From positions 412,568-476,567 of the forward strand of contig CAVZVZ010000001.1 of NCBI GenBank assembly GCA_963778895.1: 64,000 nt of DNA, in the 5' to 3' direction. The stretch is from CAVZVZ01 sp963778895. GTDB taxonomy: Bacteria > Actinomycetota > Acidimicrobiia > Acidimicrobiales > Acidimicrobilacustridaceae. The notes beneath the pieces were generated by a model. That model ran no database searches. It had not been told where the DNA came from and was given only the letters and a program-made list of their open reading frames with translations. The position numbers and the translations under genes were made by a program. Below are positions 18,520 through 28,211 of this stretch, piece after piece. Positions within the stretch are counted from its first letter, which is position 1. Each line of letters begins with the position of its first letter.

Positions 18520-18750
18520 TGGTGCACTCCCTCCACCTGTAGGTGGCTGCGGTCTCCGCCCGCGAGGCAGCAGAACTGTAAGGATCAGTACGCGTCAGGT
18601 GGTGGATACCGGACGCTCCGCGGGCAACGGAAGCGGCGCAATGTAGGAGGTCTTCGCGGACCCGCGACCAGTCAGGCGCGGTGGTCGTTTGCCACATGCG
18701 TAGCGCCCGCAGCAAGCAGGTTCGACAAGCGACTACATCTGCGCCTCGGA
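18520..18750. other. Intergenic region with a CCACCT-AGGTGG palindrome
   Basis: 231 nt between htpX and the DUF3048 gene. At 18533-18546 a perfect 6-bp inverted repeat with a 2-nt loop abuts the Shine-Dalgarno sequence of the DUF3048 gene, so a small hairpin could limit ribosome access or serve as an operator half-site pair. Nothing resembling a tRNA or conserved ORF was found in the rest. Confidence 0.4.
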
Positions 18751-19656
18751 TCACATCTCACGGAGTGCGGCGATGCGTTCCTCGATGGGCGGGTGCGTGT
18801 CGAACAGGTGCGAGAACCGGCTCTTGCGCTCGCTGTCGCCGCTGTAGTGATCCATCGGCTCCTCGATCCAGAGGTGCGCGGTGGCGCGGTTGTTCTCGCG
18901 CACGACCGTGTGATCGTCCTTCAACTTCTCGAGCGCGGAGATCAGACCGGGTGGATACCGCGTGATCTCGATGGCGGAGATGTCGGCCAGCGCTTCGCGT
19001 CGTCGACTGACCGCGAACTGCATGAGCGTGGCCGCGATCGGCGCCAGCACGATGAACACCAACGCGATGATGGCGATGATCGGGTTGCCACCGTTGTCGT
19101 TGCTGCTCCGGTTGCGCCCGCCGCCGAAGATCATGAAGCGAATCCCGAGCTCGGACAGCAGGGCGATCGCGCCGACCATCACGACGGCCAGCGTCGACAC
19201 CAGGATGTCGTAGTTCTTGATGTGGCTCAGCTCGTGAGCCAGCACACCTTCGAGCTCGATGCGGTTCATCTTGTCGAGCAGCCCGGACGTGACCGCGATG
19301 GCCGCGTTCTTCGGGTTGCGCCCGGTGGCGAAGGCGTTGGGCGCCGGGTCGTCGATGATGTACAGCCGAGGCATGGGCAGGCCGGTGCCGATGCACAGGC
19401 CCTCGACCAGGTTGTAGAGCCGGGCGTACGCCTCCGGGTCGGCCGGCTTGGCCCGGTTGACCGCCAGCGCGACCTTGTCGGAGTTCCAGTACGAGCCGAT
19501 CGTCAGCCCGAACGCGAGCACGACCGCGACGACGACACCGAACCATCCGGCTTTGAAGAGCCAGACGAACACGGCGCAGACAAGGGTGAGGAACAGGGCG
19601 AACCCCACGATCAAGATCGCGGAACGTCGCTTGTTCTGCTTTACCTGGTCGTACAG
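18751..19656 (-). CDS. htpX: M48-family membrane metalloprotease HtpX (CTG start)
   Basis: Zinc protease of the membrane quality-control system. Reads YDQVKQNKRRSAILIVGFAL, two N-terminal TM helices, the zinc motif HELSH in GVLAHELSHIKNYD, two further TM helices, and the third ligand Glu in RREALADISAIEITRYP. Ends DTHPPIEERIAALREM. About 301 residues. The family N-terminus (M-YDQ) coincides with CTG 19654-19656, six bases after GGAG; downstream TTG 19612-19614 would remove conserved residues. This is the second near-cognate start in the window. It follows lemA by 12 nt, the usual lemA-htpX pair. Confidence 0.92.
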   Translation of the reverse strand: MYDQVKQNKRRSAILIVGFALFLTLVCAVFVWLFKAGWFGVVVAVVLAFGLTIGSYWNSDKVALAVNRAKPADPEAYARLYNLVEGLCIGTGLPMPRLYIIDDPAPNAFATGRNPKNAAIAVTSGLLDKMNRIELEGVLAHELSHIKNYDILVSTLAVVMVGAIALLSELGIRFMIFGGGRNRSSNDNGGNPIIAIIALVFIVLAPIAATLMQFAVSRRREALADISAIEITRYPPGLISALEKLKDDHTVVRENNRATAHLWIEEPMDHYSGDSERKSRFSHLFDTHPPIEERIAALREM

Positions 19657-19668
19657 AACGGGCTCCGG

Positions 19669-20220
19669 TCAGAACGTGACTTTGACGGGGCCCCGAGACT
19701 CGTCGTCAGCCTCGAAGAACTCGCGTGGCACGAAGTGGAACGGCCCGGCGATCAACATGTTCGGGAACGACTGGATCTTCGTGTTGTAGGCCTAGACCTG
19801 GTCGTTGTAGAACTGCCGCGCGTAGGCGATGCGACCTTCGGTGCCGCTCAGCTCTTCCTGCAGGTTGAGGAAGTTCTGGTTCGCCTTCAGGTCGGGGTAG
19901 GCCTCGGACACCGCGAACAGCGACTTCAGTGCGCCGCTCAGGACGTTCTCGGCTTCGGCCTGCTGCTGGGGGCCTTGCGCGCCGATCGCCATGTTGCGGG
20001 CCTGGGTGACACCTTCGAGCGTTTCGCGCTCGTGGGTCGCATAGCCCTTCACGGTTTCGACGAGGTTGGGGATGAGGTCGTATCGCCGCTTGAGTTGCAC
20101 GTCGATCTGGGACCAGGCCGCATCGATCCGGTTTCGCAGCCGGACGAGCGAGTTGTACATGGCGATGGCCACGATCACGAGCAGCACGACGATCCCGACG
20201 AGGATCAGTGCGATCAACAT
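19669..20220 (-). CDS. lemA: LemA-family protein with an in-frame TAG at codon 143
   Basis: LemA proteins are membrane-anchored helical proteins, often paired with HtpX; their function is unclear. N-terminal TM helix LIALILVGIVVLLVIVAIAM, then NRIDAAWSQIDVQLKRRYDL and VETVKGYATHERETLE. Codon 143 is TAG (19792-19794), but the conserved LemA end continues in the same frame: AYNTKIQSFPNMLIAGPFHF, then VPREFFEAD, to TGA 19669-19671. The full product would be 183 residues, the family norm. The TAG is either a base-call error (sense codon expected) or a real truncation removing 40 conserved residues. Confidence 0.87.
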
Positions 20221-20227
20221 GGCGGCA

Positions 20228-21315
20228 TCATACCGAGGTCGCCCGCTCCACCACGGTGCAGTAGAGGTCCAAATAGACCTCGGCCAGGTGTTCCATGGAG
20301 AACTCGGCCGCCCGGGCCTCGCCGGAGGTCACCAGATGACCTCGCAGGGTCCGATCGGTGAGCACCCGCTGCAGCGCCGCGGCCAGGGCCGCCACGTCGC
20401 CCGGCGGCACCAGCAGCGCATCGCGGTCGGCGCGGGCCACGTTGGCGTAGCCGGGCAGGTCGCTCGCGACCACGGCGGTCTCGGCGGCCATGCCTTCGAG
20501 CAGGACGACGCCGAAGGACTCGCCGTGCAGCGACGGGGCGCAGAACACGTCGGCGCCCCGCATGCGACGGGCCTTCTCGTCGTCGGTGATCCGACCCAAC
20601 CACGTGATGCGGGGATCGCCGGCGGTGCGGGCTCGCAACGATGCGGTCTCGGGCCCGTCGCCGCCGATCCACAACCGCACGTTCGCAGGCAGGTGGTTCA
20701 TGGCGTCGAGCAGGACGGCCAGACCCTTGCGCGGTTCGTGACGACCGATGAAGAAGATGGTGGGCCCGTCGGTGCGAGTACGGGTCGGCCTTGCTGAAGG
20801 TCGGCCGTCTCGACGCCGTTGAAGGTGCGCACGTAGTCGCCCGCCAGGGTCTCGCGGGCCATCCGCTCGGCGTCGGCCGACACCGCGCAGCGCATGTCGA
20901 GCCGACGGGCCACGCGGCGCACGATCGGTTGGAAGGCCTGATAGGCCGCGCTGCCACCGGCGGCGTGGAAGGTGGCGATCAGCGGCTGGGACTTGAACAG
21001 CAATGCCGTGTGCGTCGGCCCCGGGCAGAACGGCTCGTGCAGGTGCACGATGTCGAAGGCTTCGTCGCGCAACGCGCGGATGGTGCGCAACTGGGCCGGG
21101 ATGTCCGGGGCGATCGGAGCGATCGATCCGTTGGCGGCCGTCGGCAAGCTGTTGCCGAGCGGCGTGACGCCGGCGTCGGGAGGCGGACCGTCGCACGGAG
21201 CGAGCACGCGGGTGTCGTGCCCGAGCTGTCGAAGCGTCCGGGCCAAACCCAGCACCTGTCCCTGGACACCACCAGGGATGGTGAGGCTGTAGGGGCAAAT
21301 GAGGCCGACCCGCAT
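20228..21315 (-). CDS. pimA: GT4 glycosyltransferase, probable phosphatidylinositol mannosyltransferase PimA (frame change near 20787)
   Basis: Expected to transfer mannose from GDP-mannose to phosphatidylinositol on the inner face of the membrane. From ATG 21313-21315: MRVGLICPYSLTIPGGVQ, the acceptor-side motif TIPGGVQGQV, DIVHLHEPFCPG, and after a one-base shift near 20787 FIGRHEPRKGLAVLLDA and APSLHGESFGVVLLEGM, the E-X7-E region of GT4 enzymes. About 362 residues. Order pgsA-patA-pimA on the same strand matches the actinobacterial PIM locus, which supports the assignment; specificity is inferred from context. Confidence 0.85.
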
Positions 21316-21326
21316 CGGGCGCAACG

Positions 21327-22387
21327 CTAGCCCGTGGCGGTGCGGTTGACCGAAGGTGGGGGCTCAGGCTCCGAGAGCCCGCGGCGTGCGGAGGAACTAG
21401 CCGATGCTCGCCGGCGGCGGACGTTCGTGCCGGGTGCGCACGGCTTGCCGATGGCTTCGAGGGCGTCGTAGTCGCTCGGCCAGTTCGGCTGTTGCAGGTG
21501 CCATTGCTCGGGCGCGGTGCGGATCAGACGCTTCGAGCCGATCGGCCAACTCCTGGGTGATGCGGCCGACGTCGTCGCGGAATCGGCCCTGGCGCTCGGT
21601 CGAGACCGGCGGCCCGACGATCGCGCGATGTCCACCGCGGCCTTCGAAGTACACGGCCGTCGGCAGCAGCGGCGCGCCGGTGCGCAGCGCCAGCGTGGCG
21701 GGCCCCGCCGGCATCGTCGTCTGTTCACCGAAGAAGTCGACCGGGATCCCGTCGCCGGCGATGTCGCGATCGGCGAGCAGGCACACGACGTGACGATCCT
21801 TGATGGCGCGCAGCACCTCGCCCCCGGCGCTCGGGCCGAGCGTGATGATGTTGATCCCGAGCCGCCGACGGAACGACGCGAAGAAGTCGAACAGCTCCGG
21901 CGGTTCGAGCGCTTCGACGACCACGGTCACCGGCAAGACCGAGCACCTTGGTGAGCCAGAAGCCGGCCCACTCCCAACCACCGAGGTGCGGCATGACCAA
22001 GATCGGACCGATGCCCGCTCGCTCGTGCGTCGTAGATCTGACCCACGCCGTCGAAAGCAAAGCCGGCGTCGATTCGGCCGGCGACAGGTCGGGAAGCCGG
22101 AACGAGTCGATCCAGTACCGGCTGTACGAGCGAAAGGTCGCGAGCACCGATCGCCGCAACGCCGCGCCGCGATAGCTCGGCCCGTAGACCCGTTGCAGAT
22201 TGCGTTCGACGATCAGACGCCGTTCGGGCGACACCTCGATCGCGATGCGACTCGCCACCTCGGCGCTGATCGTCGACACCTCGCGCGGGACGGTTCGCAC
22301 GTACGCGGAAGCTGTCTTGTACCCCGCCGAGACCGGTTCGAAACCCATGCGTTCAGCCCGTCGACCCGCGCCGGTGCGCGTGGTCAT
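21327..22387 (-). CDS. patA: Lauroyl/PIM acyltransferase (PatA-like) (frame changes near 21935 and 21520)
   Basis: Acyltransferase of the LpxL/HtrB family, in this context expected to acylate phosphatidylinositol mannosides. Reads MGFEPVSAGYKTASAYVRTV, VERNLQRVYGP, the catalytic HX4E box in MPHLGGWEWAG, then after a shift near 21935 PVTVVVEALEPPELFDFF, VVCLLADRDIAGDGIPVDFF and MPAGPATLAL, and after a second shift near 21520 IRTAPEQWHLQQPNWPSDY. Length about 350 residues. It ends 11 nt before pimA and starts 12 nt after pgsA. Confidence 0.84.
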
Positions 22388-22399
22388 CGAGGCAGAGGT

Positions 22400-23104
22400 C
22401 TAGTCGGTCTTGCGGGGGCGACGCTGCCAGGCCGACGACGTGCGGTTCGCGCCGGTCGAGGCGAGGACCACGCCGGCTCGATCGCCGGTCACGGCGCGGC
22501 CGCTTGCTCGGGGTCGGCCGATCGACGCTGGCTTGGTGCCACACCTTCATGAACCGCTGCACGGCGGTGAACACGGTGAGCACGAGCATCAGGAACAGCA
22601 TCGGGATGAGCAGCACCGGGAACAGCAGACCGATGGCGAGGGCGACGAGCCGTTCGGCCCGCTCCATGAGTGCCGCCGCGGGCGTCGAAGCCGAGCGACT
22701 CGGCCTTGGCCCGCTCGTAGGAGATGAGCATCGACGCCGCCGAGCACGGCCATGGGCAGCAGCGGCCAGTAGCCGCCGTACTCGCGGGCGAGGTACCAGG
22801 CCGTGCCACCGAGCAGGAACGCGTCGGACACCCGGTCCATGACCGAGTCGAAGAACGCACCGCGCGGCGACGCCGTACCCGACGCCTTGGCCACCGCGCC
22901 GTCGAGCACATCGGGGATCGCCGTGAGCAGCAGCAGCGCGAAGCCGAGCGCGAGGTAGCCGAATCCGATCGCGACCGCGGCGAACACGCTCATGAGCGCG
23001 CCGAGCGCGGTGAGATGGTCAGCGGTGATGCCGGTGCGGCGCAGGCTCACTCCGACCGGGCGCAGACCCTTCTCGAAGCTCGTCCGCCAGCGTCCGTCGA
23101 GCAT
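22400..23104 (-). CDS. pgsA: CDP-alcohol phosphatidyltransferase, probable phosphatidylinositol synthase (frame changes near 22735, 22670 and in the tail)
   Basis: Makes phosphatidylinositol (or its phosphate) from CDP-diacylglycerol at the membrane. ATG 23102-23104 follows AGGAGGAG at ideal spacing. N-terminus MLDGRWRTSFEKGLRPVG, NHL-like TADHLTALG, and the CDP-OH-P active site DVLDGAVAKASGTASPRGA followed by FFDSVMD, giving the D-G-A-G-D-D pattern. Two one-base shifts are needed to read ASMLISYERAKAESLGF and MERAERLVALAIGLLFP, the last TM helices. The stop is uncertain: TAG 22400-22402 (RRPRKTD end) fits the spacing to patA best and needs one more indel. Confidence 0.83.
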
Positions 23105-23260
23105 CGGCTCCTCCTGGGGGCCGGGAAATCGGTCGAAGCGAGGGTACCAGCGCTCCGCCGCGAGTCGTGGACCTGCGTCACGGGCACGGCCGGCCGTCAT
23201 TCCGACGCGCACGCCGGCGCCCGAGACAGAGCGAATAAGACCTCATAGGCTGGGCATTCT

Positions 23261-23288
23261 CGACTCCCGCCCGAACGCTCGGGAGTCG
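23261..23288 (+). promoter_or_regulatory. 9-bp hairpin in the EF-G2 leader
   Basis: CGACTCCCG and CGGGAGTCG form a perfect 9-bp stem with a 10-nt loop, ending about 20 nt before the EF-G2 start and just upstream of its AAGGGGG ribosome-binding sequence. It lies in the 203-nt spacer that also separates pgsA. A leader hairpin with a translational or stability role is possible. Confidence 0.4.
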
Positions 23289-23307
23289 CAGACGAAGGGG
23301 GATGTCC

Positions 23308-25374
23308 GTGAAGCAGGTCCCACCGGAGAAGATCCGAAACGTGGCGCTCGTCGGTCACGGCGGCACGGGGAAGACCACCCTCGCCGAGGCGCTGCTCTTC
23401 GAATCCGGCGCCATCAGTCGCATGGGCCGGGTCGAGGATGGCACCACCGTCTGCGACTTCGACGCCGAAGAGCAGAAGCGACGATCTCGCTGTCGCTCGC
23501 GCTGGCGCCGGTCGAGTGGAAGGACCACAAGATCAACCTCATCGACACGCCCGGGCTACGCCGACTTCGAGGGCGAGGCGCTGGCCGCGTTGCGCGTCGC
23601 CGATCTCGCGGTGTTCGTCGTGAGCGCGGTCGAAGGCGTCGAGGTGCAGACACGAACGGTTGTGGAGCGCGGCCGCCAAGCTCGGCCTGCCGCGCATGAT
23701 CTTCGTCAACAAGCTCGATCGCGAGCGCGCAGCTTCCAACGCACGCTCGAGCAGTGCCGCACGCGCTTCGGCGCCGGCGTCGCGCCGCTCGAGCTCCCGA
23801 TCGGTGAAGAGGCCGACGTTCAACGGCATCGCCGATCTGCTCACCGACAAGGCGCACATCTACGCCGACGGCAATCCCACCGTCGGCGAGATCCCCGACG
23901 AGATGGAAGCGCACGAGCACGAGGTGCACGACAACCTCGTCGAGGGCATCGTCGTCGCCGACGACGAGCTGCTCGAGCGCTACCTCGACGGCGACATGCC
24001 CAGCGTCGACGAGCTCGAGCACACGCTGGCCATCGGCGTCGACGACGCCAGCGTGTTCCCGGTCGTCTGCGGCTCGGCCACCGAGCGCGTCGGCATCGAC
24101 CGGCTCGCCGACTTCATCTGCGAGATCGGGCCGTCGCCCCTCGATCGGCCGCCGGTCGAGGTGCGGGCCGGCGAATCGACGGTCGACGTCAAGCCCGATC
24201 CGACCGCCGAGCCGTTGGCGTTCGTGTTCAAGACGATCGCCGATCCCTACGTCGGGCAGCTCTCGATCTTCAAGGTGCTGTCGGGCACGATCAAGCCCGA
24301 CGACCACCTGTCGAACACCCGATCGTCGACCGACGAGCGACTGCACGGGCTGTTCACCTTGCGCGGCCGCGACCATCTCGACGTGACCGCGATCCCCGCC
24401 GGCGATCTCGGCGCGGTGGCCAAGCTCACCGCCACCCGCACCAGCGACACCCTCGCACCCAAGGGCAAGCCGGTCGTGATCCCGAGCATCGAATGGCCCG
24501 CGCCCGTACTGGCCATCGCGGTCCGCGCCGCGACCCAGGCCGACGACGACAAGCTGGCCAACGCGCTCCACCGACTCACCGACGAGGACCCGGCGCTCGT
24601 CGTCGACCGCAACGACGAGACCCATCAGACGCTGCTGAAGGGCATGGGCGAGACGCACCTGCACATCACGCTCGAGAAGCTCGAGCGCAAGTTCGGCGTG
24701 AGCGTCGCCACCGACGACGTCCGCGTGCCGTACCGCGAGACGATCTCGATGGAGGCCGAGGCCGAGGGCAAGTACAAGAAGCAGACCGGCGGTCACGGTC
24801 AGTTCGGCGTGGCCAATCTCCGGGTCGAGCCGCTCCACCGGGGCGAGGGCTTCGTGTTCGAGGACAAGATCGTCGGCGGCGCCATCCCCCGGCAGTACAT
24901 CCCGGCGGTCGAGAAGGGCATCGAGGAGACGATGGCCGACGGCGGCGTGTTCGGCTTCCCGGTCGTCGACGTGAAGGTGACAGTCTTCGACGGCAAGTAC
25001 CACTCGGTCGACTCGTCGGAGATGAGCTTCAAGATGGCGGGACGCGTTGGGTTCAAGGACGCGATGGGCCAGGCCGGGCCGGTGATCCTCGAGCCGATCT
25101 CGACTCCTCGAGGTCACCGTGCCGAACGACCTGCAGGGCGACGTCATGGGCGACCTCAACTCGCGCCGGGCCCGTGTGCAGGGCACCGAGCTCGCCGACG
25201 AGGACCACACGACGATCGTGGCGCAGGTGCCGACGGCGGAGATCCAGCGCTACGCCATCGATCTGCGATCGAAGACCGGCGGTCGAGGTTGGTTCAACGC
25301 CGAACACGACCACTACGACGTGCTGCCCCAACATCTGGTGAGCAGCGTCGCGACCGCAAGCGGAGGACGCGTGA
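23308..25374 (+). CDS. Elongation factor G-like GTPase, EF-G2 type (about six frame changes)
   Basis: Paralogue of the translocase EF-G common in actinobacteria; role in translation not settled. GTG 23308 lies seven bases after AAGGGGG; ATG 23302 abuts that sequence and is less likely. G domain: P-loop GHGGTGKTTLAEA, DTPGYADF, and NKLDRER; then the EF-Tu-like domain 2, GMGETHLHITLEKLERKFG, the domain IV stretch GGHGQFGVANLRVEPLHR, and a C-terminal EF-G domain with VPNDLQGDVMGDLNSRR. Reading the whole protein needs shifts near 23475, 23555, 23665, 23730, 23815 and 25105. About 690 residues. The exact end is unclear: the last open frame runs into the next gene, but a stop at 25372-25374 would overlap it as GTGA. 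Confidence 0.86.
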
Positions 25375-25873
25375 GCGAGATCGACCTCTCGCGGCTGGCA
25401 CCGAGCGACGCCGTCGCCGCGTTGCGGTCCTATCCCCGCCGCTACCGAGGGCGCCTGCGGCCCATCGACGATGACGACGTCGACGAGCTCGCGCACCGGG
25501 TCGGGCCCGACGGTCGAATCGAGCATCCAGATCCTCTCCGACGTCACCCGCACGCTGGTCGTGCTCGGTGAAGCGCTGCACCAGATCTCGGTGAATCCCA
25601 CGCCGGTGCGTGCACGCCGCGGTGATCGATCCCGCCGAGCGGCAGTGGGACACGCCCCGCCCGAGGACCTCGCGGACGCGTTGGAGTTCTTCGCCGACGA
25701 AGCCGGCAACGCTGCCGAGGCCGTCGACCATGTGCCGAGCCGACGGGTGGACCCGAACCGGCACCGTCGCCGGGGGTGGTGTCGGTCAGCGCGATCGACG
25801 TGGCACGCGAGGCCGTGCGCGTGGGACGACCGGCCTGAGCGACATCGAACACACGCTCGCCGCCGTCCGCTGA
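25371..25873 (+). CDS. Small DinB-like hypothetical protein (several frame changes)
   Basis: GTG 25371 follows GGAGGA and reads SEIDLSRLAPSDAVAALRSY, PRRYRGRLRPIDDDDVDEL. After shifts near 25515, 25615, 25655 and 25745 the continuing protein is SIQILSDVTRTLVVLGEALH, PPEDLADALEFFADEAGNAA, WTRTGTVAGGG, AIDVAREAVRVG and LSDIEHTLAAVR, stop TGA 25871-25873. About 165 residues. The all-helical pattern and the W-x-R-T-G-x-x-x-G-G ... A-x-D segment recall DinB/mycothiol-dependent isomerase-like bundles, but I do not see the full metal-binding His set, so the function is open. It is probably co-translated with EF-G2. Confidence 0.6.
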
Positions 25874-25876
25874 CCC

Positions 25877-25924
25877 AACTTGGTACACATTCCGTTGCCC
25901 CGGCAACGGAATCTGTACCAAGTT
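25877..25924. terminator. Long near-perfect hairpin between convergent genes
   Basis: Arms 25877-25899 and 25902-25924 (AACTTGGTACACATTCCGTTG... against its complement) pair over 23 bp with a single C-C mismatch and a 2-nt loop. It begins 3 nt after the DinB-like stop and ends 20 nt before the stop of the convergent membrane-protein gene. No U-tract on either strand, so a bidirectional terminator or a REP-like element is more likely than a standard intrinsic terminator. Confidence 0.6.
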
Positions 25925-25944
25925 CGGCGAGGGAGTAGTGGGGC

Positions 25945-26490
25945 TCAGGAGACGAGCTTGCTCCAGTCCTCGGGGTTGTCCTCGACGAACCATTCGACGA
26001 CCTCACCGTCGACACCGTCGACGAGGACGAGCCCGCGCTTCTCGGGCGGGTCGTCGGCCGAGTAGACGAGGATGCGCCACGTCGGTCGGCTGAGCAGCCC
26101 GCGCCATCCCATCTGGGCCGACGCGTGGCCGACCGGGAAACCGACCTGACGAGTTGCGATCACCAACGCGTCGCGTTCGTCGACGTCGAGGTTCCAACCG
26201 ACGAGGAAGCTGTACGCGCCGATCAGCGTGAGCGCGATGGCAGCGGCCACATAGCCGACGTTCACGAGAACGGGGCTGCTGTCCTTCGTCGTGAACCAGA
26301 GCACGAGACACCCGAGGGCGATGACCCAGTAGAGGATGGCCGGGATGCGCCGCCGATTGTTGTTGGGGAACAGGTACGGACCGACGTAGCCGCTCGCGTC
26401 GAGATCGGAGGGCAGCGCGTCGCGGATGTCGGCATCGGACAACGGCGTCGTCGGGCTGCCGCTCGGCACCGGTTCGTCCTCGTCAGCCAT
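25945..26490 (-). CDS. Hypothetical two-helix membrane protein
   Basis: 181 residues from ATG 26488-26490 (MADEDEPVPSGSPTTPLSDA); an upstream part of the open frame is Arg-rich and not used. Two adjacent TM helices at about residues 55-72 (IPAILYWVIALGCLVLWF) and 79-100 (VNVGYVAAAIALTLIGAYSF), flanked by an acidic, Pro/Ser-rich N-terminus and a soluble C-terminal domain of about 80 residues ending DNPEDWSKLVS. I do not recognise a named family. Convergent with the DinB-like gene; a divergent spacer of 71 nt separates it from the GT39-like gene. Confidence 0.75.
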   Translation of the reverse strand: MADEDEPVPSGSPTTPLSDADIRDALPSDLDASGYVGPYLFPNNNRRRIPAILYWVIALGCLVLWFTTKDSSPVLVNVGYVAAAIALTLIGAYSFLVGWNLDVDERDALVIATRQVGFPVGHASAQMGWRGLLSRPTWRILVYSADDPPEKRGLVLVDGVDGEVVEWFVEDNPEDWSKLVS

Positions 26491-26561
26491 ACCGCGGCGA
26501 CGGTAGGCGACCCTGCATCGAACCCTCAACCCGGGCCGCCCTTGTACCGTTGTAGATCACG

Positions 26562-28211
26562 ATGTTGACGTCACCTGCGCCGACGGGCGCGACCGTCGAG
26601 ACGGCGCGACCGCACGGATGGCGGGGCGACGATCCCCTGCTCCGAGCACCGTTGTTCCACGCCGCGGTCATCAGCGCGGTCGCCTTCGTGGTGATCCTCT
26701 GGACCGCTCCGCACGGACTGTGGTTGGACGAGGCCACCTCGGTGCGCATCTCGTCGCTGCCGTTCCCGAGCTTCGTCCGTTTCGTCACCGGCGGGGGCGA
26801 GCCCAACATGGCGCTGTTCCACGCACTGCTGTGGCCCGTGGCCCAACTCGACGCCAGCGATCGGCTCCTCCGGGTGCTGCCCGTCCTCTTCGGCAGCCTG
26901 GCGCTCGGCGCGACCTATCTCCTCGGCCGGCGCCTCTTCGATCTCACCACCGCGACGGTTGCCATCGTCGTGCTCGCGGTGCACGGGTTCACCACCCGGT
27001 ACGCCACCGAGGTGCGCGGCTACTCGCTGATGGTGTTGCTCACGCTGCTCGCCGCTCTCGTCCTCCATCGGGCCGTGACCGAGGAACGCCGGCGATGGTG
27101 GATCTGGTACGGCGTGCTCGCGGTGCTCGCCTACTTCGCGCACGAGCTCGCCTTGTTGACGATCGGCGCGCAGCTGGTGTCGCTGCTGGCCTTGGGTCGA
27201 AAGGTTCCGTGGAAGCCCGCCCTCGCGGTGAGCGCGGCGGTCGGCTTCACGTTCGTGGCGTGGCGGCTGATCACTTCGTCGGCCAACCGTGCGGAGGGAG
27301 TGCGCTGGATACCGAGCCTGTCGACGAGCCAGGTGACCGACACGCTCCGCACGCTCACCGGCGGCAGCAACGCCACCCTCGTGCTGGTCGGCGCGTTCGT
27401 GGTCGCCGGCATCGTGCTCTCGTGCGTGCATCTCCGGCGCGAGGGCACCGGCGTCGCGGCGTGGCCGGGGGTGCTCGTGTCCGCGTCCGTCGTGGTGCCC
27501 CTCGGCGCAGCCCTCGTGTTGTCGACCGTCCAGCCCATGTTCCTGGCCCGCTACTTCCAGGCGGTGCTTCCGCCCATGGCGTTGCTCATCGGTGTGGCCG
27601 TGAGCGCGCTCCCCCGCCGACCGATCCTCGCCATCGCCTTCACCACGCTGCTGGCGGCGGTCATCGTCGCCCAGCATCCCGATCTCGACACCCACGACCG
27701 CGGGCGGATCGGACGAGGCCGCGGCCTACGTCGCGGCCAGGGTCCAGCCGGGCGACGCCATCTTCCTGCCCTACAACGAGGAGCTCGGCGCCCTCCAGTG
27801 GTACGCCGCCGACGATCTGCCCGACGGTGTCATCGATCCTCGGCCGGGTAGCCCGAGCGACGCGCTCTACACCGACTGGTGGTGGGACGAGCCTCGTCGC
27901 ATGGGCGACGGTCTCGCCGACGAAGCCGCCATCGATCCCGCGCAATGGCGCGACGCGCTCGCGCGTCGATCGACCGCGTGTGGGTCGTCAGCGGCTTCCT
28001 CGACGAGAACCCGAAGTTCGTCGACACCGGATCGGCCGTGGTGCCCGAAGGCCGCACGTTGTGCTCCCGCGAGTCGTTCGGCACCGCCGACGTGAGCCTG
28101 TGGGCCCGCTCCTGCCCTGACGTGGCCGACTGGCGCAGCGACACCATTTGTCCGGGAGCGCCATTTGGACGGGGGTGGTGGGCCAGGCGGTGCGGAGCTT
28201 CTGCCAGCTGA
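26562..28211 (+). CDS. GT39-like polytopic membrane glycosyltransferase (frame changes near 27695 and 27965)
   Basis: Polytopic membrane protein: after MLTSPAPTGATVETARPHGW come about 10-11 hydrophobic helices. The first extracytoplasmic loop has LWLDEATSVRIS, where the Asp-Glu pair matches the catalytic position of GT39/ArnT-type polyprenyl-phosphate-sugar transferases. After a shift near 27695 it continues DEAAAYVAARVQPGDAIFLP (soluble C-terminal domain) and after another near 27965 DRVWVVSGFLDENPKFVDTG. About 540 residues. The last open frame reaches 28211, but the natural end is probably near 28140-28170, in the repeat-like sequence where the HIT gene also ends. Donor and acceptor unknown. 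Confidence 0.72.

Noticed and set aside
18520..18750. Possible tRNA or small RNA gene in the gap before htpX
   Set aside because: I could not find an acceptor stem, a T-loop GTTC block or a cloverleaf; only a short palindrome is evident.
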